Origin: Nocardioides nitrophenolicus
GTDB taxonomy: Bacteria > Actinomycetota > Actinomycetes > Propionibacteriales > Nocardioidaceae
NCBI RefSeq assembly: GCF_016907515.1
Contig: NZ_JAFBBY010000001.1
Span: 2,418,001 to 2,482,000 of the forward strand
Reading direction: 5' to 3'
DNA length: 64,000 nt
Below the pieces are notes generated by a model. It worked only from the letters and a program-made list of their open reading frames with translations. It ran no database searches and was not told the origin of the DNA. The stretch's first letter is position 1. Each line of letters opens with the position of its first letter. Positions 8,424 through 16,488 of this stretch are shown here, one piece after another. The position numbers were made by a program, and so were the translations under genes.

Positions 8424-8972
8424 TCAGCGCCAGTGCTCGTTCCACCCGAACAGGTCCGGCGGCACGAGCACCCCGTCGCCGTCGACCCCGAACCGCCCGC
8501 GGTAGAAGACCAGCGGCCGCCCGGTGCGGGGCGTCTCGAGCGCGAGCACCCGCCCGATCACGACGTCGTGGTCGCCCTCGACGTGCACCGAGGCGACCTC
8601 GGCGTGCACCCGGCACAGGACGTCGGGCAGCGCCGGCGTCCCCCACTCGGACGTCGTCCAGGCGAGCTCGTCGAACTTGCGCCCCTTGCTGGAGCCGAAG
8701 CGCTGGCACAGCTCGGTCTGCTGCTCGCCGAGGATGTTGACGCTGAACCTGCCGGCGGCCCGGATCCGCGGCCAGGTCCGGCCGCGGTGGTCGGCGCAGA
8801 AGAGCACGAGCGGCGGGGTCAGCGACACCGAGGCGAAGGACTGGCAGGCGAAGCCGACCGGTCCGTCGGCGTCGAGTCCGGCGACCACGGTGACGCCGCT
8901 GGCGAAGCTGCTCATCGCCCGGCGCATCCGCTCGGGGCTGGGCTCGTGCGGGGCGAGCGCGGTCTGGGGCAT
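8424..8972 (-). CDS. hsaB: Flavin reductase component for HsaA (HsaB-like)
   Basis: This 182-residue protein belongs to the flavin reductase-like (FMN-binding split barrel) family. It would reduce FMN or FAD with NAD(P)H and pass it to HsaA. Family motifs are visible near residues 20-48 (MSSFASGVTVV, QSFASVSLTPPLV) and 70-85 (RIRAAGRFSVNIL). A His-containing GDHDVVIGRV segment follows. The ATG at 8972 has a GAGGAG site. Unlike the usual hsaACDB order, it is transcribed convergently to hsaAC and divergently from hsaD. The shared divergent region carries a CTCCCG-type repeat. Confidence 0.85.
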   Translation of the reverse strand: MPQTALAPHEPSPERMRRAMSSFASGVTVVAGLDADGPVGFACQSFASVSLTPPLVLFCADHRGRTWPRIRAAGRFSVNILGEQQTELCQRFGSSKGRKFDELAWTTSEWGTPALPDVLCRVHAEVASVHVEGDHDVVIGRVLALETPRTGRPLVFYRGRFGVDGDGVLVPPDLFGWNEHWR

Positions 8973-9040
8973 CGGTACTCCTCGGTGGGCCAGGGTGACC
9001 CCGTGACGCTAGGCGCTCGGCGAGCTCCGGCCGGGCTCTT

Positions 9041-9057
9041 CTCCCGGAGAACGGAAC
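9041..9057. promoter_or_regulatory. Putative steroid-regulon operator in hsaB/hsaD divergent region
   Basis: The sequence CTCCCG-gagaa-CGGaac has the same spacing as the other sites, but its right half matches only 4 of 6 positions. An overlapping palindrome TTCTCC-c-GGAGAA (9039-9051) is perfect. It lies 69 bp from the hsaB start and 44 bp from the hsaD start. Confidence 0.35.
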
Positions 9058-9100
9058 GAGCGCCCCGCCGGCCGTACGCCGCCGCCTAGCGTCGCCGACC

Positions 9101-9976
9101 ATGACCCAGACCTCGACTCTCGACGCCGGCGCCACCCTCCGGGAGGTCGCCACCGACCGCGGCGTGCTCCGCTACCACGAGGCCGGCGACGGCCCGCCGC
9201 TCGTCATGCTCCACGGCTCCGGCCCGGGCGTGACCGGCATGAAGAACTTCGCCGGCAACCTGGCCCGCTTCTCCCAGCACTTCCGCTGCCTGGTCCTCGA
9301 GCTGCCCGGCTTCGGCATCAGCGACGCGACCGGCGAGGGCCTGGTGCCCGGCGCGGCCGCGGCGACGACCCGGTTCGCGGACGCGCTCGGGCTCGACCGG
9401 TTCGACATCATCGGCAACTCGCTGGGCGGCATCGCCGGCGGCATGGTCGCGATGGAGCAGCCCGACCGGGTACGCCGCCTGGTCACGGTCGGCGGCCTGG
9501 GCCGCAACATCTTCTCCCCGGCGCCCGGCGAGGGGATCAGGCTGCTCGTCGACTTCACCGACCACCCGACCCGCGAGAAGCTGGTCGCCTGGCTGCACTC
9601 GATGGTGTTCGACCCGTCGATCATCACCGACGAGATGATCGAGGATCGCTGGCAGCAGGCGACCGACCCCGAGACGCTCGCCAACGCGCGCACGCTCTAC
9701 GGCAGCGAGGCGTTCGCCCGCAACGCGGCGGCGGCCGCGGCGGCCGACCACGTGCCGTACTGGGCGATGTTCCACAAGATCAAGGCCAAGACCCTCATCA
9801 CCTGGGGCCGCGACGACCGGGTCAGCCCGATGGACATGGCGCTCATCCCGATGCGGACCATCCCCGACGTCGAGCTGCACGTGCTGCCCAACTGCGGCCA
9901 CTGGGCGATGATCGAGGCCAAGCACGCGTGGGAGAGCGTCGTCGAGGCCTTCCTCACCCGGCCCGAGAGCGCATGA
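9101..9976 (+). CDS. hsaD: 4,5:9,10-diseco steroid C-C bond hydrolase (HsaD-like)
   Basis: This 291-residue alpha/beta hydrolase of the meta-cleavage-product group would split the HsaC product DSHA into a bicyclic propionate and 2-hydroxyhexa-2,4-dienoate. The triad is visible as Ser107 in GNSLGG, an Asp in WGRDDR (238/239) and His267 in CGHW. The oxyanion-hole HGSGPG motif is near residue 38. Its stop overlaps the kshB start by 4 nt (ATGA), so the two form a coupled operon. Related MCP hydrolases of biphenyl pathways look similar; the steroid assignment rests on context. Confidence 0.87.
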   Translation: MTQTSTLDAGATLREVATDRGVLRYHEAGDGPPLVMLHGSGPGVTGMKNFAGNLARFSQHFRCLVLELPGFGISDATGEGLVPGAAAATTRFADALGLDRFDIIGNSLGGIAGGMVAMEQPDRVRRLVTVGGLGRNIFSPAPGEGIRLLVDFTDHPTREKLVAWLHSMVFDPSIITDEMIEDRWQQATDPETLANARTLYGSEAFARNAAAAAAADHVPYWAMFHKIKAKTLITWGRDDRVSPMDMALIPMRTIPDVELHVLPNCGHWAMIEAKHAWESVVEAFLTRPESA

Positions 9977-11001
9977 CCACCGCCCCTCTGCGGCTGCGGG
10001 TCGTCGCCACCGTCGCCGAGACCGAGGACGCGCGCTCCGTCGTGCTCGCGGCCGAGGACGGCGTCCGGGTCGGCTACGAGCCGGGTCAGTTCCTCACCTT
10101 CCGGGTGCCGGCCGCGGAGGGGTCGCTGGCCCGCTGCTACTCGCTGAGCAGCTCGCCCCATCACGAGCCGGACCGGCTCGTCGTCACGGTGAAGAAGGTT
10201 CCCGGCGGGCGCGGCTCGGCCTGGATGTGCGACGAGCTCGCGGTCGGGGACGTCGTCGACGCGCTCCGCCCGGCCGGCACCTTCACCCCGCGCGACCTCG
10301 ACCGCGACCTGCTCCTCGTCGCCGCTGGCAGCGGCGTCACGCCGGTGCTGTCGATCCTGCGCTCGGCACTGGCGGCCGGCACCGGCCACGTCGTCGTGCT
10401 CTACGCCAACCGCGACGAGCGCTCGGTCATCCTCGGCCCCGAGCTCGCCGCGCTCGAGCAGGCCCACCCGGACCGGCTGGTCGTGCTGCACTGGCTCGAG
10501 AGCCTGCACGGCCTCCCGGACGACGAGCGGCTGGCGGCCCGACTCACGCCGTACGCCGGCCGCGAGGCGTTCGTGTGCGGCCCGGCGCTCTTCATGCGCG
10601 CGGTCGAGAAGGCGCTCGCCGCGGCCGGCGCCGACCCCGCGCTCGTGCACGTCGAGGAGTTCGTCTCGCTCACCGGCGACCCGTTCGCCGCGCCCGAGCC
10701 CCTCGCCCCCGCGAGCGACGAGGACGCCGCCGAGCTCGAGGTCACCCTCGACGGCGAGACCCACACGCTGCCGTGGGCCCGCTCGCGCCCGCTCACCGAT
10801 GTGCTGCTGGCGGCGGGACTGCCGGCGCCGTACTCGTGCCGGGAGGGGGCGTGCAGCGCCTGCGCCTGCGTCGTCTCCGAGGGCGAGGTGGCGATGGCGG
10901 TCAACCAGGTCCTGGACGATGCCGACCTCGCCGACGGCCTGGTGCTCGGCTGCCAGGCGCGGCCGGTCAGCGACCGGGTCCGGGTCTCGTACGACGGCTG
11001 A
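9973..11001 (+). CDS. kshB: 3-ketosteroid 9alpha-hydroxylase reductase (KshB-like)
   Basis: This 342-residue reductase supplies electrons from NADH to the Rieske oxygenase KshA. An FAD-binding domain (RCYS at 54-57) comes first. An NAD-binding domain follows (AAGSGVTP near 117-124). A C-terminal plant-type [2Fe-2S] domain ends the protein, with Cys289, Cys294, Cys297 and Cys327. This order (FAD, NAD, ferredoxin) is that of KshB and PaaE-type reductases. It is cotranscribed with hsaD and convergent with the kshA unit, not adjacent to it in one operon. Length and order fit the family. Confidence 0.87.
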   Translation: MTTAPLRLRVVATVAETEDARSVVLAAEDGVRVGYEPGQFLTFRVPAAEGSLARCYSLSSSPHHEPDRLVVTVKKVPGGRGSAWMCDELAVGDVVDALRPAGTFTPRDLDRDLLLVAAGSGVTPVLSILRSALAAGTGHVVVLYANRDERSVILGPELAALEQAHPDRLVVLHWLESLHGLPDDERLAARLTPYAGREAFVCGPALFMRAVEKALAAAGADPALVHVEEFVSLTGDPFAAPEPLAPASDEDAAELEVTLDGETHTLPWARSRPLTDVLLAAGLPAPYSCREGACSACACVVSEGEVAMAVNQVLDDADLADGLVLGCQARPVSDRVRVSYDG

Positions 11002-11016
11002 CCCGCCCACGACGCG

Positions 11017-11052
11017 AAGGAGCCCCGGCCGCGCTCGCGGCCGGGGCTCCTT
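11017..11052. terminator. Perfect hairpin between kshB and the kshA unit
   Basis: The two 17-nt arms aaggagccccggccgcg and its complement are separated by 2 nt. They end in a tt on the + strand. The element is placed between convergent kshB and the small Cys protein, so it probably terminates both transcripts. Confidence 0.8.
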
Positions 11053-11074
11053 GCTGTCCGTGCTGTCCGTGCGA

Positions 11075-11365
11075 TCAGTCGTCGGTGAGCACCGGGAGGT
11101 CACCGCGTTCGACGGCCTTCGCCAGCGCCTGACGCAGCGAGACACACCCGGCGAAGAGCATCCCCTCGATCCGCGGCGGCATCGCCGCGCGCCGCTCCAG
11201 GCAGCGCTCGGTGTCGGCCGCGTGCCACTGGATGCTCGTCTGCTCCCAGCTGCTCTTGCGCGCCTCGACCGCCGCCCCGCACGTCTCGCACGAGACCGGC
11301 GACATGGGCGCGTTCTCGAGGCGGACGTCGGGACGGACGGTCACGCCGGCCACGGGCGCGGCCAT
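11075..11365 (-). CDS. Small Cys-containing protein coupled to kshA, function unknown
   Basis: This 96-residue protein starts at an ATG whose A is the last base of the kshA stop (TGATG), so it is translationally coupled. It has a CETCG pair near residues 27-30, a conserved-looking TSIQWH segment, and a third Cys in ERCLER. A fourth Cys lies in FAGCVS near residue 75. Four cysteines could bind a metal or an iron-sulfur cluster, but the spacing is not that of a known ferredoxin. I do not recognise a characterised family. The coupling suggests a role in KshA assembly or electron delivery. Confidence 0.7.
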   Translation of the reverse strand: MAAPVAGVTVRPDVRLENAPMSPVSCETCGAAVEARKSSWEQTSIQWHAADTERCLERRAAMPPRIEGMLFAGCVSLRQALAKAVERGDLPVLTDD

Positions 11366-12507
11366 CAGACCGACTCGTTCTCGGCGGCCCGGGCGATGTT
11401 GTCGGCGACCTCCTGCCCCCAGGCCTCGGCGGGCCGGGTCATGTCGAGCTCGAACTCGAAGCGCTCGGTCATCTCCGGCAGGACGGCGTCGACGTCGGTG
11501 TAGAACTGCTGGTACCAGCGCCGCAGCTGGTAGACCGGGCCGTCCTCCTCGCACAGCAGCGGGTTGTCGATCCGGGCCTTGTTCCGCCAGATCGCGACGT
11601 CCTGCTCGAAGCCGGTCTTGATGAACTCGCCCATGCTCACCGCCGACGCGTGCGCGTACTCGTCGGAGACGCCCTGCGGCTTCTTGACGATGATCCCGTA
11701 CTGGAGCACGAACGAGTTCGTGTCCACCGGGTAGTGGCAGTTGATCAGGATCGACTCGAAGTTCCCCGTGTCGTACTCGTAGACGAGGTCGTCGATCATG
11801 AACGACGGCCCGAAGTACGACGCGGTCGACTTCATGGCGAGCAGGGTCGAGTCGTCCTCGCTGGGGACGGCGACGTCGCCACGGTCGGTGCCGTTCATGA
11901 CCTGGGTGGCGACATGGCCCTCGAAGACGTTCTTGAAGTACGTCGGCATCGAGTAGTGCACGTAGAAGAAGTGCGCCATGTCCACGACGTTGTCGACGAT
12001 CTCGCGGCAGTTGGAGCCGTCGATCCTGATCGAGTACCAGTGCCAGTCGGTCCACTCGTCGCTGGTCGCGCCCGGGATCTTGGGGATGGCCTGCTCGGCG
12101 ATCGGCGGGTTGCCCTCGGGGTCGTTCCAGACGAACAGCATGCCGTCCTGGTCCAGGGTCGGCCAGGCCGACGTCCGCGCGCGCAGGGGGACCCGGCGCG
12201 AGTACGGGATCTGCTTGCAGCGCCCGTCGCCGCCCCAGCGCCAGTCGTGGAACGGACAGGCGATGTTGCCGTCCTTGACGGTGCCCTGCGAGAGGTCGCC
12301 ACCCATGTGGCGGCAGTAGGCGTCGAGTACGCGCAGCTCGCCGTCGGCGTCCTCCCAGACGACGAGCTTGGCGCCGAAGGCCTGCACCTGGTGCGGCCGG
12401 CCGTCGCGGAAGTCCTTGGAGAGTCCGAGGCAGTGCCAGCCGCGGGCGTAGCGCTGCGCGATCGGGTCCGCCTCGATCTGGCGGGGGATGTCGGGAGCGG
12501 TCGTCAT
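11365..12507 (-). CDS. kshA: 3-ketosteroid 9alpha-hydroxylase, Rieske oxygenase (KshA-like)
   Basis: This 380-residue Rieske non-heme iron oxygenase hydroxylates C9 of 3-ketosteroids and, with KstD, triggers opening of ring B. The Rieske [2Fe-2S] ligands are Cys65-x-His67 and Cys84-xx-His87 (CRH and CPFH). The mononuclear iron site is seen in the NVVDMAHFFYVH segment (Asn173, Asp176, His179, His184). Length and arrangement match KshA. The ATG at 12507 has an AGGAAGGA site. The reductase KshB lies on the opposite strand. A CTCCCG-type repeat lies 73 bp upstream. Confidence 0.9.
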   Translation of the reverse strand: MTTAPDIPRQIEADPIAQRYARGWHCLGLSKDFRDGRPHQVQAFGAKLVVWEDADGELRVLDAYCRHMGGDLSQGTVKDGNIACPFHDWRWGGDGRCKQIPYSRRVPLRARTSAWPTLDQDGMLFVWNDPEGNPPIAEQAIPKIPGATSDEWTDWHWYSIRIDGSNCREIVDNVVDMAHFFYVHYSMPTYFKNVFEGHVATQVMNGTDRGDVAVPSEDDSTLLAMKSTASYFGPSFMIDDLVYEYDTGNFESILINCHYPVDTNSFVLQYGIIVKKPQGVSDEYAHASAVSMGEFIKTGFEQDVAIWRNKARIDNPLLCEEDGPVYQLRRWYQQFYTDVDAVLPEMTERFEFELDMTRPAEAWGQEVADNIARAAENESV

Positions 12508-12579
12508 GACGGCTGTCCTTCCTGTGCACGGTACGGGTGGGGCGACCGTAGGAAGGGCCCGCTGCCCGGTGTGCGGCTC

Positions 12580-12596
12580 CTCCCGCTCTCCGGCAC
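12580..12596. promoter_or_regulatory. Putative steroid-regulon operator upstream of kshA
   Basis: CTCCCG-ctctc-CGGcac keeps the left half-site and the 5-nt spacer of the other steroid-promoter repeats, with 4 of 6 matches in the right half. It lies 73 bp upstream of kshA. Confidence 0.35.
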
Positions 12597-12615
12597 CGGC
12601 GGCACCGGCGGGCGG

Positions 12616-13536
12616 TCAGGCGAGCAGCGCGGAGATCAGGATCGCCACCGGCGCCGAGGCCAGGGTCGAGACGAAGATGGCGTCGCGGGCGAGCAGCACC
12701 CCCCGCTCGTACCTCATCGCGACCACGAAGACGTTCTGCGCCGTCGGCAGCGCGGAGAGCAGGGTCACCGCGAACAGCTCGGTCCCGTCGAGGCCGACCC
12801 CGAACCGCCCGACGAGGTAGGCCGCGACCGGCTGCACCACCATCTTCAACGAGGTCACGGTGGCCAGCGCGCGCGGCGTGACCCCGCGGCCGGGGAGGGG
12901 ACCCAGGCGGAGCGCGACGCCGTACGCGATGAGCATGGCGGGCACCGCCATTCCCCCGACCAGCTCGAGCGGCGCGTGCACGACCTGCGGCAGCTCGGTG
13001 TCGGTCCCGGCGAGGAACAGGCCGGCGAAGGAGGCGATGGTGAGCGGGTTGGTGACCGGACGGGACAGGATCTTGAGGACCGACGGACGCTCCGGGCTGG
13101 TCACCACGTCGAGCACGGTCAGCGCGAGCGGCTGGAGCACCAGCAGCTGCATCAGCAGGGCGGGCACGACCAGCGCCGCGTCGCCGAGCGCGTAGGCCGC
13201 GATCGGGATGCCGAGGTTCCCGGCGTTGACGTACGCCGAGCACAGGCTCGCGACCACCGACGTCCCGGCGTCGAGTCGTCGTACCCGGGCGATCGCGGCC
13301 ATGATGCCCGCGCTGACCACCACCCCGGCGGCCGTCGCGACCAGCGGCCCGGAGAGCACCCGGGACGGGTCGGAGTCCTCGAGCACGGTGACCAGCAGCG
13401 CCGGGCTGGCGAGGTAGAAGGACGCGAGCGACAGGCTGCGCTGGCCCTGCAGGTCGACGATGCCGCGGTCGGCGAGGAGCGCACCGAGGGCGATGACGAT
13501 CGCGATCGTCCCGAAGCCCTCCAGCACACCGCCCAC
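12616..13536 (-). CDS. AEC (auxin efflux carrier)-family membrane transporter
   Basis: This 306-residue polytopic membrane protein has about ten hydrophobic segments and the two-repeat layout of the AEC/BART family, which exports or exchanges small carboxylates. The NAGNLGIP motif near residue 107 in the middle of the first repeat is typical. The start is a GTG at 13536. It is in the same direction as kshA and ends 108 bp upstream of the kshA start. A role in moving a steroid-derived acid is possible but unproven. Confidence 0.78.
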   Translation of the reverse strand: MGGVLEGFGTIAIVIALGALLADRGIVDLQGQRSLSLASFYLASPALLVTVLEDSDPSRVLSGPLVATAAGVVVSAGIMAAIARVRRLDAGTSVVASLCSAYVNAGNLGIPIAAYALGDAALVVPALLMQLLVLQPLALTVLDVVTSPERPSVLKILSRPVTNPLTIASFAGLFLAGTDTELPQVVHAPLELVGGMAVPAMLIAYGVALRLGPLPGRGVTPRALATVTSLKMVVQPVAAYLVGRFGVGLDGTELFAVTLLSALPTAQNVFVVAMRYERGVLLARDAIFVSTLASAPVAILISALLA

Positions 13537-13565
13537 GGGTCGATCCCATCACCCGCGGGCCACGG

Positions 13566-14570
13566 TCAGGGATGCAGGGGTGGCATCCCGGATCCGGCGG
13601 AGCGCGCGGCGCCGGAGAGGAAGGCCTCGACCGCCTCGGCGGCGGTGTGCTGGGGCGTCCAGTCCAGCTCGGTGCGGGCCCGGTCCGCGGCGAGCAGCGG
13701 GACGGCGAGCAACGCGTCCGCGAGCGCGCCCGGGACGGGCAGCAGGTGGGTCAGCCAGCCCAGGTCGAGAGCGCCGCTGACCAGCCGGGGCGGCACCTCG
13801 ACCGTGGGCGCGCCGACCAGCTCACCGAGCTCCGACCGGCGCAGCACGCCGGGCGCGGCCAGGTTGAAGGCGCCGGCGACCGGCCGCTCGACGGCCGCCA
13901 CCAGGGCGCGGGCGACGTCCTCGGCATGGACCGCCTGCAGGCGCAGCCCGCTGGGCACCGGCAGGGCCGGGATCAGCCGCCGGTCGAACATCCAGGGCCG
14001 GACGAGCGCGCCGCCGAAGATCCGGCGCTGCTCGCTGGCCGCCGAGCGCTGGAACACGAACGCCGGCCGGACCCGGACCACCCGGGTGCCCTCGCCCGTC
14101 GCCTCGAAGGCGTCCAGCGCCCGCTCGTTGTAGGCCTTCTCCCGGCAGTACGCCGCCGACGACGACCCGTCGGTCTCCCAGCCCTCGTCGACCGGGTCGT
14201 CGTGGTGGGCCGGAGAGTAGGCGGCCACCGAGGAGGCGCACACCAGTGCCCTGACCCCGCGGCGGCGGACGGCGGCCAGCAGGCGCCGGGTGCCGACCGC
14301 ATTGGTCCGCCAGGTCTCCTCGGGCCGGTGGGTGGGCTGGAACCTCCAGGCCAGGTGGACCACCGCATCGGCGCCGTCGAGCAGCGGGTCGAGGTCGTCG
14401 GCACCGACGTCGGCGGGCCGCCAGGTCACCGACGCCTCGGCGGCCGCCCGGTCGCTCAGCTCCGGACGCCGGCGCGCCACGGCGACCACCTCGTGCCGGC
14501 CACCGGCCGTGAGCTCGCGCAGGGTGGCGCTGCCGATGTTGCCGGACGCCCCGGTGACGACGACCCTCAT
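13566..14570 (-). CDS. NAD-dependent epimerase/dehydratase-family (extended SDR) protein
   Basis: This 334-residue extended SDR has an N-terminal TGASGNIG nucleotide motif (residues 6-13) and a catalytic-type YCREK motif near residue 140. A substrate domain follows. It could act on a nucleotide sugar or on a hydroxysteroid-type substrate; the family covers both. The ATG at 14570 overlaps the stop of the upstream hypothetical gene by 4 nt. No further clue to the substrate is visible. Confidence 0.72.
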   Translation of the reverse strand: MRVVVTGASGNIGSATLRELTAGGRHEVVAVARRRPELSDRAAAEASVTWRPADVGADDLDPLLDGADAVVHLAWRFQPTHRPEETWRTNAVGTRRLLAAVRRRGVRALVCASSVAAYSPAHHDDPVDEGWETDGSSSAAYCREKAYNERALDAFEATGEGTRVVRVRPAFVFQRSAASEQRRIFGGALVRPWMFDRRLIPALPVPSGLRLQAVHAEDVARALVAAVERPVAGAFNLAAPGVLRRSELGELVGAPTVEVPPRLVSGALDLGWLTHLLPVPGALADALLAVPLLAADRARTELDWTPQHTAAEAVEAFLSGAARSAGSGMPPLHP

Positions 14571-15049
14571 GCCGCGATCCGTCTCCGGGCGGTGGTCAGG
14601 TGCAGCTGGGCGAGGGTCTCAAGCTGGCGGTCCGAGCGCGCGATCAGGTCGTCGAGCAGCGCCGGGTCGAGCCGCGGGTCGTCGTCGGCCACCGAGCGCA
14701 GCACCTCCCACCCGCTGCGCTTGCCGAAGACCGCGATCCGCAGCGCCTCGATCTCGACCAGGTCGGTCAGCGGGGCGCGGGTGAGGATCCGGCCGTTCGG
14801 CTTCAGCCGCCCGAGCTCGGCGCCGACCCGCGCCGCGACCGTGCCGATCGTGCTCGGGCTCGCGCCGACGTCGTGCATGACGCGGCGCAGGATCTCGCGC
14901 TCCTCGGCCACCTCCTCGGCGAGCCGGCCCACTCCCGCGGCGACCGTGGCGATCCCGTGGCTCCCGGCGACCCGCCGGAAGAGCGAGACCCCGGCCGTGG
15001 ATCCGGCCCAGTGGTGCTGCAGGTAACCGTGAAGAACCTCGTCGTCCAT
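14567..15049 (-). CDS. Hypothetical helical protein
   Basis: This 160-residue, mostly alpha-helical protein has no signal peptide and no motif I can name. It is rich in charged helices (RLAEEVAEEREILRRVMHD). It resembles small actinobacterial proteins of unknown function with a four-helix layout. The ATG at 15049 has no strong ribosome site. The stop overlaps the epimerase-like gene by 4 nt, so the two are coupled. Confidence 0.65.
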   Translation of the reverse strand: MDDEVLHGYLQHHWAGSTAGVSLFRRVAGSHGIATVAAGVGRLAEEVAEEREILRRVMHDVGASPSTIGTVAARVGAELGRLKPNGRILTRAPLTDLVEIEALRIAVFGKRSGWEVLRSVADDDPRLDPALLDDLIARSDRQLETLAQLHLTTARRRIAA

Positions 15050-15094
15050 CCTCCCGGCGTACCCGTTCCGCGGGGGGACATCCGGGCGAACTGC

Positions 15095-15472
15095 CTACGC
15101 CGGGTCGGTGCCCTCGTCGCGGCGCTGCTCCTCGCGGCGCTTGAGCTCATAGGCCCGCCGCTGCTCCTCGGCCCGCTCCCGCACCTTGCGCAGGAACTCC
15201 TCGTCCTTCTCCGGATCCGCGGGCGCGAACCGGCCCCGGCGCTCGTACTCCGGGAAGCCCGGCGCCGCGCCCTGGTCGCGGGTCAGCGCCCGCTCGGGCG
15301 TCGGCCGCCCGGCGATGAACCAGGCGATCGAGCCCGCGAGCGGGAAGAAGAACACGATGAGCAGCCACCAGGTCTTCGCGAGGTTGCGGACGCTGTCCTC
15401 GCGCGCGGTGATCACGTCGACCAGGCAGTAGACCCACAGGATCAGGATCAGCAGGGGCGGCAGCAGGCGCAT
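15095..15472 (-). CDS. Small membrane protein with PLD-nuclease N-terminal-like (PLDc_N) domain
   Basis: This 125-residue protein has two transmembrane helices (about residues 2-20 and 32-54), in the pattern WVYCLVDVI followed by WWLLIVFFFPLAGSIAWFIAGRP. This is the PLDc_N module found in many actinobacterial membrane proteins. The C-terminal half is cytosolic, charged and probably coiled coil (EFLRKVRERAEEQRRAYEL). The role is unknown. Confidence 0.75.
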   Translation of the reverse strand: MRLLPPLLILILWVYCLVDVITAREDSVRNLAKTWWLLIVFFFPLAGSIAWFIAGRPTPERALTRDQGAAPGFPEYERRGRFAPADPEKDEEFLRKVRERAEEQRRAYELKRREEQRRDEGTDPA

Positions 15473-15526
15473 CCCGGCATTGTGCCCGGCAGCGCCGGTC
15501 GGCGCGCGGGTTTCCCGTTCCCGGAG

Positions 15527-15556
15527 CGCGTCTCGTCGGTCGACCGACGACGCGAG
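15527..15556. terminator. Palindromic hairpin downstream of the FAH-family gene
   Basis: A perfect 18-nt palindrome (15533-15550) sits within a longer imperfect stem, just after the stop of the last gene of the rhamnoside operon. It has no clear U-tract. It probably terminates that operon. Confidence 0.45.
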
Positions 15557-15574
15557 CGTCGCGGCGTCGCCGGG

Positions 15575-16450
15575 CTACGGCGCGGCCGAGACGGCCGACA
15601 CCGCCTGGCGCACCCGCTGCCTCTGGTGGCCCAGGCCCTCGATCTCCAGGTCCATCACGTCGCCGTCGGCGAGATACGGGAACCGCCCCGACAGGGCGAC
15701 TCCCTCGGGAGTGCCGGTGAGGACCAGGTCGCCGGGTGCAAGGTAGACGTGCCGGCTCAGGTGCCGGACGATCTCGGCGACGGTGAACACCATGTCGGCC
15801 GTCGAGGAGTCCTGGCGCGGCTCGTCATTGACCCACGAGCGCAGCCGCAGCGCCTGCGGGTCGATCTCGTCGGCGGGACGCAGCACCGGACCGACCGGGC
15901 AGAAGGTCTCGGCCGACTTGCCCTTCGACCACTGGCCGCCGGAGTGCTCGAGCTGACTGGCCCGCTCGGAGAGGTCGTTGGCGGTGACATAGCCGGCGAC
16001 ATAGGCCAACGGGTCGGCGTCGTCGGAGAGGTGGCGCGGCGTGTCTTTGATGACGACGCCGAGCTCGACCTCCCAGTCGCTGCGGGTCGAGCCGACCGGC
16101 AGCAGGACGTCGTCGTCGGGCCCGACCACGGTGCCGGGATGCTTGTAGAACAGCACCGGGACGGCCGGGGGCTCGGCGCCCGACTCGGCCGCGTGGGCGG
16201 CGTAGTTCATGCCGATGCAGCTGACCGCCTGGGGGCGCGCGATCGGCGCCCCGATCCGGACGTCGTCGGCGAGCGCGAGCGCGGGCAGCTCGCCCGCGGC
16301 CAGGGCGGCCCGGGTGCGGGCGATGCCGTCCGCGGCGAGGAAGGCGCCGTCGATGTCGGCGGTCAGGCCGCGCAGGTCGTACGTCGTCCCGGCGTCGTCG
16401 CGCACGGCCGGCTGCTCGGAACCGGCCGCGCCGTACCTGATGAACTCCAT
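15575..16450 (-). CDS. Fumarylacetoacetate hydrolase-family protein, diketo-acid hydrolase type
   Basis: This 291-residue protein of the FAH family shows the catalytic core with acidic metal ligands in DWEVELGVV (Glu-x-Glu) and ANDLSER (Asp). A TGTPEGV segment near the C-terminus is also present. Its overall pattern (start MEFIRYG, CIGMNYAAHAAE, GLGHQRQR end) resembles hydrolases of the 2,4-diketo-3-deoxy-L-fuconate/rhamnonate group. Those split a diketo sugar acid into pyruvate and lactate. It is the last gene of a 12-gene operon headed by an alpha-L-rhamnosidase, which supports that reading. Ureidoglycolate lyase or other FAH activities remain possible. Confidence 0.75.
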   Translation of the reverse strand: MEFIRYGAAGSEQPAVRDDAGTTYDLRGLTADIDGAFLAADGIARTRAALAAGELPALALADDVRIGAPIARPQAVSCIGMNYAAHAAESGAEPPAVPVLFYKHPGTVVGPDDDVLLPVGSTRSDWEVELGVVIKDTPRHLSDDADPLAYVAGYVTANDLSERASQLEHSGGQWSKGKSAETFCPVGPVLRPADEIDPQALRLRSWVNDEPRQDSSTADMVFTVAEIVRHLSRHVYLAPGDLVLTGTPEGVALSGRFPYLADGDVMDLEIEGLGHQRQRVRQAVSAVSAAP

Positions 16451-16488
16451 GGGGGAACTGCTCCTTGTGCTGGGTGGGAGGGGACGGG

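Noticed and set aside
15575..16450. Ureidoglycolate lyase
   Set aside because: No purine or allantoin genes are nearby; the operon is about glycosides, and FAH proteins are often misassigned this way.
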